Assembly: GCA_002794775.1 (NCBI GenBank)
Contig: NBAY01000151.1
Coordinates: forward strand, 1 to 12,500
From: Porodaedalea pini
Lineage: Eukaryota; Basidiomycota; Agaricomycetes; Hymenochaetales; Hymenochaetaceae
Direction: 5' to 3'
Length of the DNA stretch: 12,500 nucleotides
In this document: piece by piece, positions 1 to 7,978 of the stretch
Numbering within the stretch: position 1 is the stretch's first letter
How the letters are laid out: every line of letters begins with the position of its first letter
Notes under the pieces: generated by a model
What the model was told of the DNA's origin: nothing
Seen by the model: the letters and a program-made list of their open reading frames with translations, nothing else
Databases searched by the model: none
Program-made: the position numbers and the translations under genes

Positions 1-1640
1 TGGGCCAAGGCCGGACGCGGCATCGCACCACACCATCCCCTCCCTCCTATCACCAGGGAGAGCAAGCGGTCACCAACCAACAAAAAGGTACGGCTTTCGC
101 CCAAACTTATTTCCCCACCCCGGTTCCCCCACCCCCACTTCCCCGACCCATCCCGGAGCGGGGACATCCCTCACCCCCCATAACTCTGAAGGAGTTGCAA
201 GGGGCACTAAAAGACACGTCTAACAATTCGGCCCCCGGTTTGTCCGGCATGGGTTACCTGCCGCTTAAGTGGCTTATGGGACCCATGGCCCGGACTTTCT
301 GACGCTCTTCAACGACTGCCTTCGGCTGGGACACCACCCGGCTATGTGGCGGGCGGCAAGAGTCGTCATGCTGAGGAAACCGAACAAAAAAGACCCCAAA
401 TCCCCCGCTCCTACCGTCCGATTACTCTCGAGGAGGCTCTTGGAAAGCTCCTCGAGAAAATCATCGCTAACCGTCTCCAGTACTTGGCAAACACCAAGCG
501 CTGGCTTCCACCCAACCAGTTCGGCGGTCGCCAAGGACATTCCGTCCGAGACGCCGCCCACTCCCTCATCACGCTCGTCGAAGACGCGACCGCGGACAAA
601 CTAGTTGCGTCCGCGCTCGCCGTCGATATCCAAGGGTTTTTCGACAAAGTCAAACCCGAGGACTTAGACGAGCGCCTTCACACACTGCACTGCCCCACTG
701 ACTTACGTCGGTGGGTCCAGTCCTTCATGCGATCACGCACGGTCTCGCTGTCCTTCGATGGATACACAGCGGAACCGTACGAGAAACCTGACATCGGCGT
801 ACCGCAAGGCTCGCCGGTGTCCCCCATCCTGGCCACGCTCTGCGCCCAATCGGCGCTACTCGCGGCCGCCAACACGGAGAATGCGGACCTTCTAGCCTAC
901 GTCGACGACCATCTAGTCGTCACGTGGTCCGCCTCCATCCAACAAAACTGCACGACCTGGCCAACATCACGGCCACGCTACGCGCCTCCCTCCAGCGGCT
1001 AGGCATGGATATCGAGCCCGAGAAATCGGAGCTCATCCATTTCGCCAAACCCCGCTCCCGCTACAGACAGGCGGCGCTTGACCAGCGCAACGTCGTCACC
1101 CTCACCGACGCGGTCATCAAACCCACCACCTCCGCTATGCGTGGCTAGGGATTTGGTTCGACCCCGCCCTCACCTTTAAGGTCCACGTCCGAAAGGCGTG
1201 TGATAAGGCGACCTCCACGCTCGCAGCGCTACGCATAGTCGGCAACACCGAGCGCGGCCTCCGCACCCACCACATCCGCCGCCTGTACACCGGATGCGTC
1301 CTCCCTATTCTCACATGGGGAGCTGACGTCTGGTATCACGGGCGCCGCCAACGCACCCTCATTAACGCCATGCAGTCCGTCCAGGACCGAAGCTTACGCT
1401 TCCTGCTTGGCGTTTATAAAGGCGCCCAACCTTCCGCTATGTCTTATTTTTCTTCTATTCTTCCTATTGCGTCGTATTTAGAACTAAATAAAACAAAAGC
1501 AGCACTCCGTATCCACAGAACACCGCACTCAGTAGGTAGACATCTTCCCTTTCGGCCTGATTCTTCCGCCTCCCTTTCTCTTTCTCTTATTTTAATCGAG
1601 TCCCAACCGTGGCCCCAACGCCACCCCACCCTCCCCTCCC
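1..1640 (+). pseudogene. Broken reverse transcriptase domain of the degenerate LINE
   Basis: Conserved RT blocks can be read if the frame is allowed to change. TSNNSAPGLSG (RT 0/1) lies near 205-250. LRLGHHPAMWR and RKPNKKD lie in the next frame near 320-395. RSYRPITLEEALGKLLEKII follows near 410-470 after a slip in a C-rich run. AVDIQGFFDK (motif A) is near 620-650, GVPQGSPVSPI (motif B) near 800-830, and YVDD (motif C) near 898-910. The thumb region resumes near 935 (GMDIEPEKSELIHF) and again near 1133 (RYAWLGIWFD), running to about 1610. The order of frames is 0, 2, 1, 0, 2. The catalytic aspartates survive, but no continuous product is possible. The N-terminus lies off the left edge. Confidence 0.85.
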
Positions 1641-1699
1641 TGGTCAGACCCGTATGCGGGCATCAGCGAACGGATCCACTTCCACCTCCCCACCGGCCG

Positions 1700-2310
1700 C
1701 GTCACAAGTCAGACACTGACGCGGCCAAACGAGAGGCCATCTCCTGGGAGCGCTCCCCGGCGCGCCGTCTGCATCTACACGGACGGATCGCGCATGGGCT
1801 CCTCCCCCAACGACTACCGCGCCGGCGCCTCCATCGTGCCTATCAGCACGATCTGGAGATCCGACGCAAGGCCTTTCCACTAGGCAAACACCAGACCGCC
1901 TACGACTGCGAGGTCCTGGCTCTCACGATCCTGCCGGGCTGGATTTTATCCCGCCTGCCGCATGCGTGTTCCACGACCGACGCCATCCACGTCTTCTCGG
2001 ACTCCCTTGCCGGACTCCGCCTGCTCCAGAGCCATAACGCACAACCCGGCGCGGAAAAGCTTCATTTCTTCGGTACTAAGTTGCGCGCCCTCCTACGCGA
2101 CCATCCCGGTGTTCACTACCACCTCCACTGGTGCCCCGGCCATGCCGGGGTCACCGGCAATGAGATGGCGGACATCGTCGCAAAGGAAGCCGCCAATACG
2201 CCCGACCCGCTCTACCGCCCGCCCTCCGCGACATATGTGAAGGAGCAGGCGACCAAATCCGCTCTGGCCACTGGCAGCGCTCCTGTCAGCGGCCATCACA
2301 CAGCACCCAG
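1700..2310 (+). pseudogene. Broken RNase H domain of the degenerate LINE
   Basis: RNase H would degrade the RNA strand of the RNA/DNA hybrid made during retrotransposition. The first catalytic motif, YTDGSR, is read at 1776-1793 in one frame. The remaining motifs lie in another frame: YDCEVLAL with the glutamate at 1910-1912, FSDSLAGL with aspartate at 2000-2002, and WCPGHAGVTGNEMAD at about 2129-2173, holding the late histidine and the final aspartate. All four acidic positions and the histidine survive. The frame break between motif one and the rest (about 1800-1870) inactivates the domain as written. Confidence 0.82.
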
Positions 2311-2384
2311 CCGACCCGGCCTCGCCGCCTGCGTCGAGCCCCCGTCTACCCAGCTGCGCGGCTTCTACGCCAGCCCACCCCACG

Positions 2385-2899
2385 ATGGATGACGTCCAGA
2401 GCGGCCAACTGCTGCTTAACGCCGGACCGTTCGGAGGATACTTCCAGCGGTTCCCCTTGGCGTATCGAATGGAACGCACCTACCCATTCACTGCTGGAGG
2501 CACGACGAACGCATGGTCCAGACACAGGGCCATATTTTGGTCGGATGCGACGCGCATACCGACCAGCGTATCGTGCATGGGGAGACGAACCCCCCCCCCT
2601 CCTGGCAACCGACTGGGCGCGCGACCACGCCGCCCCGCCCTCTTCCGTTTCCTCGCGTTCGCGCGGCCCTTCCACAGGGAGGATGCATGGGAACAGGAAC
2701 GACTCCCGGATCTGCCGCCCCCAAGCGGCATTTCCGCACCGTCACTCGCAGAAGCCGTAATGCAAACCTCGCCCACGCCAGGGCATTGGCACGCATGGCA
2801 CGCGACGGCCACCCCACGGAAGGCGTGCTGTTGGATCCAGCACTGCTAACCGCATACCTGACCACGGAACTCGGGCGCTCAACCGCCCACGGCCTTTGA
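2385..2899 (+). pseudogene. Degenerate C-terminal Cys/His region of the degenerate LINE
   Basis: The stretch after RNase H still resembles the end of LINE ORF2 proteins of this type. QLLLNAGPFGGYFQRF (near 2407-2455) looks like the usual 'QLRTGH…L' segment. A changed frame then gives a Cys-rich piece ending in RMVQTQGHILVGCDAH near 2510-2556, which matches the usual C..C…T..H.L..C pattern in its second half. Several overlapping short open frames here are by-products of GC-rich sequence. No intact knuckle can be assembled without crossing frame breaks, so this is only a remnant. Confidence 0.5.
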
Positions 2900-3059
2900 T
2901 ACTTAGTATACCCTATTTACAAATATCGTTTGTTTCACCCGTCTCCCTCTCTGTCGTATGAGTAGCCCCATCTGAACCCCACTTTCCGCTACGGCTCCCC
3001 ACACTATTTACCGCCCTTGGGTGGCGCGCATTTGTAGTTAAATAACGGCTGACGCGCGT

Positions 3060-3065
3060 AATAAA
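3060..3065 (+). terminator. AATAAA polyadenylation signal of the degenerate LINE
   Basis: AATAAA lies eight bases upstream of the A-run at 3073. It is the expected 3'-end signal of a poly(A)-tailed retrotransposon transcript and marks the element's 3' UTR, which spans about 2900-3072. Confidence 0.7.
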
Positions 3066-3072
3066 TGCATTC

Positions 3073-3094
3073 AAAAAAAAAAAAAAAAAAAAAA
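3073..3094 (+). repeat. Poly(A) tail, 22 A, 3' end of the degenerate LINE
   Basis: An uninterrupted run of 22 A follows the AATAAA signal, and unrelated spacer sequence (gaaagggg…) starts directly after it. This marks the retrotransposed 3' end. That the run stays perfect while the coding part is full of frame breaks suggests either slippage-based maintenance or that the master copy was already defective when this copy inserted. The 5' end is outside the window, so no target-site duplication can be tested. Confidence 0.85.
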
Positions 3095-4369
3095 GAAAGG
3101 GGACCGCGAGGGAACCAAGTAAGCTCTTCCTCTAGGGAAAGTGTAATCAATGCTAGTAGGAAGTGCCCTTGACTTGTCGTCATTGTGTTACAGGGAAAGC
3201 TAGTAGTAAAACACCCAAGCTTGAAGGCCTTTGTTTGTCGGTAACGTCTTAGGACAAGTGAGACATCTGGCTGAATAGTAAGGGTGCGATGCAGAAAGTG
3301 CAACCGGGGCGAAAACTCGAGTGTTCAGTAATGTACATTCGGGGCAGTAGTGTTAACCTGGGGAAAGCTCCGTCATTGACTATTAGTGTGTACTGGAACA
3401 GAACGTATTGATTGTACAAGTACTGCCCGAATATCTGTGGTGTGCTGAATGCTGGCCTTCGTGTACGCTAGTAGCCCATGGACGAATCAAGACGTTTAAC
3501 GTCGTGTGTAGCTGAAGGGTTGCCTTGTAAATCTTGGACGGAAGTAAAAATGTGCCATAGTGACTACTCTTGTGCTGTTACATATCGGATGCATTCGCTT
3601 CCTGAAGGGGGATACTTGGTAGTCTTTCTTCAATGTCTCTTGTAAACTGTGAAACCATAAAGTCGATTTACTTTGGCTTGACTCTGTAGTGTTGAACGCC
3701 CACCGTTTGGTGCGCTAGTAACCTGCAGATAAAACAATTTGTTTGGGTACCGAGGGGCTTACTATCCTTACGGGGAGGTGCCCTTCGGCGTTGAATTATA
3801 TATATCAGCTGGTAAATCCTTGACCGAGCGATAGATAAATCTAGGTTGTTACACTTGTGTGGCTTCCGAGAGCGTACTCGTTAGTGAAGGGAGATACCTG
3901 GCAGATTATTAACGGGTTGGGGTTGATATGCCAATTCGTCGGGCTCTGTCCTTGTGTGAGTTTGAGTCCGCGATGAAGCGAAGGGTGTGGATTACTTGCC
4001 GATGGTTAAACCTGTTGTGCATATAACCACTCGAAGATCCGCCGCGACTGTGCAGTGACTTTTAGTTCGTTGCCGGTTCGCTGGTAGTCTTCACTTTGGG
4101 TTGTGATCTTTGTCTTTCGGGACAGGGAGAGCGTACTCGAAACTTGTGAGATCGGGGGATAAGGTTGTAGACGTCTAGTAGTTGTTGCTTTGCCAGTGTC
4201 TTCGGGCGAGTGCGGGCTCGACGAACGGGTCTTATAACAAAAGTCTTGGAAGTTAAGTCTTCTGGGTTTGACGAACGCCAGCCTGAACCGAACGCGTTAA
4301 CTCGCTAGTAGGGTCGGGCGTGTGGAGGGAGTTAGTATCTTCGGAGAAGGCTGCCGCCCGACTAGTAGT
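3095..4369 (+). other. rDNA spacer / probable 5' external transcribed spacer of the 18S gene
   Basis: There is no credible coding region in this 1.27 kb. It ends exactly at the 5' end of mature 18S, so at least its right-hand part should be 5' ETS, with the Pol I start somewhere inside or before it. I cannot point to the promoter. Visible structure: six exact CTAGTAG heptamers; a 13-base exact repeat GAGAGCGTACTCG at 3868-3880 and 4127-4139; a similar 20-base pair at 3603-3622 and 3885-3904 (17 of 20 identical); and an AT run near 3795-3808. The boundary with the upstream LINE is the end of its poly(A). Confidence 0.65.
3153..4368 (+). repeat. Dispersed heptamer CTAGTAG, six exact copies in the 18S upstream spacer
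   Basis: Exact CTAGTAG occurs at 3153, 3200, 3468, 4175, 4315 and 4362. A six-of-seven copy (CTAGTAA) lies at 3715. The last copy ends two bases before the 18S start. About 0.08 copies would be expected by chance in this length. Copies are scattered rather than tandem; the first pair and the last pair are each 47 bases apart. Function is unknown; a protein or snoRNA-related site in pre-rRNA is conceivable. Confidence 0.6.
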
Positions 4370-5305
4370 TACCTGGTTGATCCTGCCAGTAGTCATATGC
4401 TTGTCTCAAAGATTAAGCCATGCATGTCTAAGTATAAACAAATTTGTACTGTGAAACTGCGAATGGCTCATTAAATCAGTTATAGTTTATTTGATGGTAC
4501 ATTGCTACATGGATAACTGTGGTAATTCTAGAGCTAATACATGCAATCAAGCCCCGACTTCTGGGAGGGGTGTATTTATTAGATAAAAAACCAACGCGGT
4601 TCGCCGCTCGCTTGGTGATTCATAATAACTTCTCGAATCGCATGGCCTTGCGCCGGCGATGCTTCATTCAAATATCTGCCCTATCAACTTTCGATGGTAG
4701 GATAGTGGCCTACCATGGTTTCAACGGGTAACGGGGAATAAGGGTTCGATTCCGGAGAGGGAGCCTGAGAAACGGCTACCACATCCAAGGAAGGCAGCAG
4801 GCGCGCAAATTACCCAATCCCGACACGGGGAGGTAGTGACAATAAATAACAATATAGGGCTCTTTTGGGTCTTATAATTGGAATGAGTACAATTTAAATC
4901 CCTTAACGAGGAACAATTGGAGGGCAAGTCTGGTGCCAGCAGCCGCGGTAATTCCAGCTCCAATAGCGTATATTAAAGTTGTTGCAGTTAAAAAGCTCGT
5001 AGTTGAACTTCAGGCCTGGCCGGGCGGTCTGCCTAACGGTATGTACTGTCTGGCCGGGTCTTACCTCTTGGTGAGCCGGCATGCCCTTCACTGGGTGTGT
5101 CGGGGAACCAGGACTTTTACCTTGAGAAAATTAGAGTGTTCAAAGCAGGCCTATGCCCGAATACATTAGCATGGAATAATAAAATAGGACGTGCGGTTCT
5201 ATTTTGTTGGTTTCTAGGATCGCCGTAATGATTAATAGGGATAGTTGGGGGCATTAGTATTCAGTTGCTAGAGGTGAAATTCTTGGATTTACTGAAGACT
5301 AACTT

Positions 5306-5350
<45 letters not shown>

Positions 5351-5379
5351 GGTTAGGGGATCGAAAACGATCAGATACC
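4370..5379 (+). rRNA. 18S (small-subunit) rRNA gene, 5' part, interrupted
   Basis: The mature 5' end TACCTGGTTGATCCTGCC is at 4370. Universal eukaryotic blocks follow in order: the start of helix 1, GTGCCAGCAGCCGCGG near 4932-4947, AGAGGTGAAATTCTTGG near 5270-5286, and GATCAGATACC ending at 5379. The variable regions read like a basidiomycete. The sequence shows no obvious damage over about 1010 bases. At 5379/5380 the expected continuation (the GTCGTAGTC-type strand of helix 24) is replaced by unrelated DNA. By alignment from memory the break is in the 790 loop, around E. coli position 795. The remaining ~790 bases of 18S are not in the window. This copy cannot make a functional rRNA unless the insertion is removed at RNA level. 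Confidence 0.95.
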
Positions 5380-5530
5380 CGGTCCCCCGGATTGTAACTT
5401 TCGAGTTATGGGTGTAGTCAATTGACTGTACTAGAGTTCGACTCTCTAGGGTTGGCCAGGGTCGAAGGGAACCTACCTTGGAATGGGTTAGCTTGGCCCT
5501 TAGAAGACACCGGACAGTAAGCATCCGGGC
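5380..5530 (+). other. Hairpin-rich leader at the 5' junction of the 18S insertion
   Basis: Consecutive perfect stems lie just inside the junction: TAACT/AGTTA closing a TTCG tetraloop (5395-5408); the palindrome AGTCAATTGACT (5416-5427); CTAGAG/CTCTAG with the seven-base loop TTCGACT (5431-5449); and CCGGA/TCCGG (5510-5528). In addition CCCGGAT (5386-5392) is fully complementary to ATCCGGG (5523-5529) and could close the whole domain, in competition with the last hairpin. rDNA-inserted LINEs such as R2 carry a self-cleaving HDV-like ribozyme here, but I could not fit that fold. A structured 5' UTR is the safe call. Confidence 0.5.
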
Positions 5531-5804
5531 TCAATACGGAATTGACGGAGCGGTGTAATTAAACATTACTTCACTATATTGAAAATCTGATGGCGAGTGA
5601 TCGTCGCAGTGTGCACAGTAAAACTCAGGCTTCCATCGGAACCTAAGCTACCAGTCAAATGAGCTGAAACATTGTAAAGTCGCATAAACCTCTATAATAA
5701 TACCGATGTGGTGCCCGGTAATATCGCATAAAGAGAATCTGTAATGAAATATGACTGAAAAAAGGGTGACGTGTAGCAAATCATCGGGTGCGCGCGGACG
5801 CTGA

Positions 5805-5827
5805 GGCAAAAGGGTGACACATTTGCC
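5805..5827 (+). other. Hairpin just upstream of the ORF1 TATA box
   Basis: GGCAAA (5805-5810) pairs with TTTGCC (5822-5827) around an 11-base loop. The loop side includes the second of two exact copies of AAAAGGGTGAC (5760-5770 and 5808-5818, 48 bases apart). The duplicated 11-mer so close to a TATA box could be a regulatory protein site; this is inference. Confidence 0.3.
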
Positions 5828-5850
5828 TTGAAATTTTAATGCAAAAAGAA

Positions 5851-5858
5851 TATAAAAG
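5851..5858 (+). promoter_or_regulatory. TATA box (TATAAAAG) of the Gag-like ORF1 gene
   Basis: A perfect TATAAAAG lies 48 bases before the ORF1 ATG at 5899. A Pol II start about 30 bases downstream, in the pyrimidine-rich ACTATCTCACTATC segment (about 5882-5895), would give a very short 5' UTR. The box fits an RNA polymerase II gene with spliceosomal introns and implies that ORF1 need not rely on Pol I read-through from the rRNA promoter. Confidence 0.5.
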
Positions 5859-5898
5859 CATTTGGTAGTAAGGGATAAGAAACTATCTCACTATCAAA

Positions 5899-7189
5899 AT
5901 GTCGTCGCAAACTAGCAACAAACGTCTTCATGAGGGTGAAGACGAACGCCCGACCTCGAAACAACCGCGCGCCTCGAAAAGCAAAGAGGGAAAAGAGGAC
6001 AAAGCTCGCCGCAGAAGTAACAGACAGCAGGCTCTTGAGCTCGATGAGTCAACGTCGAGTAAGTCTTGACTTCTCGACTTAAAGGCATATAGTAACAAAA
6101 TGACATAGTTACTGTAACGACGGTTGCGTCGGAATTGAATGGAGCCGATAGTATGGATATCGACCCAGCTGCAGGGCAAACGACGGGTACGCATTTGACC
6201 AAAAGCTCGTTAAAATCAGTATTAACGGCTCGATAACAGAGCCTGATGTCGAATCGGACAGCGAAGAATTTTCGTACGCCGCCCTGAAAGCCAAGAAGGC
6301 CGACGAGTACGGGACTCGCAGACAAAACTGGCACATCGGAGTCGCGAACCTTTTTGGTGGAAAGGATCGTAATGACTTACCTCGCTGGGTTGAGCTGAAA
6401 GAGCTCTTCCCCAGGTCGTTTACGACCGAACAAGCCCGCGAGGCCAAGAACAAGTGGGACCGATACATCTTCGCGACGTGCATTGGGCTTGGATGCAACA
6501 ACAAGAAGATCGAACTCATCAAGAGTGCAGTCCATGCCACTCTCGCTGCCGCATTTACGCCCGTCTCTGTTGAACGTGATGAGCTGAAAATATACACTTT
6601 CCTAGAGAATCCCTCCGCCCCTAAATCTCCTCTCTGGCGTTGGGTAGCCATCGAGTCACCGTTGCTCGATGCGGAGAAATCCGTATTGAAGACCGAACTC
6701 TTTGCATTTAATCCGAAGGTTCCGCAGGCAGTCATCTTCCGCGAGTGTCACCGAGCGAACGACGTGGTAGTCCGCTATCGCGACGTTTACTTCAGTGAAC
6801 ACGAAATGTATCAGGAACGGAACAAGCAGCGACTGATGGCATTGAAGGAATACATCGAAAGTCACGGTCAGTTAAACATTAACCAAGAAAAGGTTACCTT
6901 GCATCCCGGATCGCATCCGACGTCGTATTCATGGTCCGCAACCATTCATGGCAAACCGAGCGCGATCAAAAAATTGATAGCAGCGCCGATCGAGGTCGAT
7001 GGGGCGACCCTCGAAGTTGTAATCCCGCCGACATGCACATATTGCACTAGTCGCATGCACGATAAACTGCAATGCCCTATTTTCGAAGTTCCGATGCATC
7101 TATGGGAGGCTGGGGGCGGTAAGCCGTACAGAAAGAACATGAAACTAGATTATGGATCGGCGACGAAGGTGGTAGCGAAGCCAATGTAG
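5899..7189 (+). CDS. Gag-like ORF1 protein with CCHC zinc knuckle, spliced (three exons)
   Basis: Exons 5899-6058, 6109-6186 and 6240-7189 join to 395 codons plus TAG. The ATG has A at -3. Residues 1 to about 100 are charged and disordered-looking, with a basic NLS-like stretch (KQPRASKSKEGKEDKARRR) and an acidic run near the second junction. A folded middle part follows (for example LKELFPRSFTTEQ, LWRWVAIESP, VIFRECHRANDVVVRYRDV). Near the C-terminus C345, C348, H353 and C358 form CX2CX4HX4C followed by P and then W, the pattern at the end of fungal Gag-like LINE ORF1 proteins. The likely role is binding the element RNA. Introns are unusual for a LINE ORF1, so a domesticated or host-like gag gene is an alternative. 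Base composition is balanced, unlike the A-rich ORF2. Splice junctions are predicted, not observed. Confidence 0.75.
6059..6108 (+). other. Spliceosomal intron 1 of the Gag-like gene (50 nt)
   Basis: The donor is a consensus GTAAGT at 6059 and the acceptor is ACATAG ending at 6108. Without removal the frame meets TGA at 6068. Removal joins exon 1 (160 nt) to an open exon reading ITVTTVASELNGADSMDIDP. Fifty bases is a normal intron length in basidiomycetes. Confidence 0.75.
6187..6239 (+). other. Spliceosomal intron 2 of the Gag-like gene (53 nt)
   Basis: The donor GTACGC is at 6187, a TTAAC branch-like sequence lies near 6222-6226, and the acceptor ATAACAG ends at 6239. Removal restores the frame into the long third exon (first codon GAG split across the junction, then PDVESDSEEF). 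Unspliced, the exon-2 frame ends at TAA near 6233. A shorter acceptor at TCAG near 6219 gives 33 nt and is less likely. Confidence 0.72.
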
Positions 7190-7281
7190 TCCGCTGAACT
7201 TGTAATTAGTCACAATAATCAATCCCCACTCCTGTTACACGCGTTAACAAAAGTGATAACGAAAAACTGAAGCAAAAGATA

Positions 7282-7800
7282 AGACTTAAAGTCTAAGTAT
7301 CTATGATATAAATCAAAAGCCGACGCAGACCGACTTGTAATAGCATAAGGATAGTAAAGACTGAGAGTCTAAGCAGTAATAACATAAATCAAAGGCGGCG
7401 CAGACCGACGGGTAATAGAAATGGGAAAGTTAAGACTTAAAGTCTAAATAACTATGACATAAAACAAAAAGCCGGCGCAGACTGACTTGTAATAAAATAG
7501 GGATAATAAAGACGGAGAGTCTAAGTAGCTATGACATAAATCAAAAGCCGGCGCAGACCGACTGGGAATAGAAATGGGGAAGTTAAGACTGAAAGACTAA
7601 GTAACTATGACAAAATAAAAGTCGGTGAAAAGTGGCTAGATAGCTAATTGAATAGTAATACAACGGAAATAGACTTTAAGTCGAAGTACTGATAATAGCA
7701 AATTGAAGTCGGTGTAGACAGATCACATAAAGAATTTGGATAGACTTAACGACGTAGTAAAAACATAATAAGGAATTGACGGAAAATTGAAGTCCTTTAT
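7282..7800 (+). repeat. Tandem ~76-bp monomer array with 152-bp dimer pattern
   Basis: The motif AGACTTAAAGTCTAAG or a close variant begins units at 7282, 7358, 7433, 7510 and 7586, with more diverged units at 7671 and 7742. Odd and even units differ consistently: units 1 and 3 end in …GACTTGTAATA…GATAATAA-like sequence, while units 2 and 4 end in GGTAATAGAAATGGG…. The array is therefore built from about 152-bp dimers. Each unit carries two inverted-repeat segments, AGACTT/AAGTCT and AAGCCG…CCGACTT. The array starts 92 bases after the ORF1 stop. Confidence 0.8.
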
Positions 7801-7812
7801 AGCAAAGTCAAT

Positions 7813-7829
7813 TCGGGTTCGAGTCCCGA
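7813..7829 (+). promoter_or_regulatory. tRNA T-arm-like hairpin with perfect Pol III B-box
   Basis: TCGGG/CCCGA closes a seven-base loop TTCGAGT, exactly a tRNA T arm (TTCRANY loop, 5-bp stem). GGTTCGAGTCC at 7816-7826 matches the B-box consensus at every position. No partner acceptor, D or anticodon arm is found upstream, so this is not a tRNA gene. A TFIIIC site or tRNA/SINE relic is possible. Confidence 0.45.
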
Positions 7830-7978
7830 CGCTTGGTCGCGCCAAAGGTTTGGATTGTCTTAGTATTGCAATTGAAGTAACGTCAAGTTACACACTAAAA
7901 GCAAACAAAGGTACTCTCATTAAAATTGACCTTACAATGAATAACTTATTGAGCAAATGGGTAAAATTAAAACTTGAG

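Larger units (their letters stand above)
1..3094 (+). mobile_element. Degenerate GC-rich non-LTR retrotransposon (RNase H-bearing, Tad/I-like), 3' part
   Basis: This is the 3' portion of a LINE that starts outside the window. Reading across frames gives, in order, the linker before RT, RT motifs, the post-RT region, an RNase H domain, a degenerate Cys/His C-terminus, an AATAAA signal and a 22-A tail. RT plus RNase H plus poly(A) is the arrangement of the fungal Tad1 and I-like groups; assignment to one of these is an inference from motifs. The coding part shifts frame at least six times, so this copy is dead. It lies in the same orientation as the 18S gene downstream, and its poly(A) ends about 1.3 kb before it, so it seems to sit in the rDNA spacer. 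Its high GC content contrasts with the A-rich ORF2 at the other end of the window. Confidence 0.88.

Noticed and set aside
4519..5524. Short open frames on both strands inside the 18S gene
   Set aside because: The sequence is plainly structural rRNA, so these frames are not genes.
5380..5900. Group I intron in the 18S gene near the known 788-797 insertion region
   Set aside because: I could not find the P, Q, R, S core sequences, and the insert continues for over 7 kb with Gag-like and RT genes rather than returning to 18S.
5912..6735. Antisense open frames of 88 to 208 codons opposite ORF1
   Set aside because: They mirror the coding strand of the spliced Gag-like gene and show no recognisable domain.
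7740..7845. A tRNA gene ending at the T-arm-like hairpin
   Set aside because: The T arm is perfect, but no matching acceptor strand, D arm or anticodon arm is present upstream.
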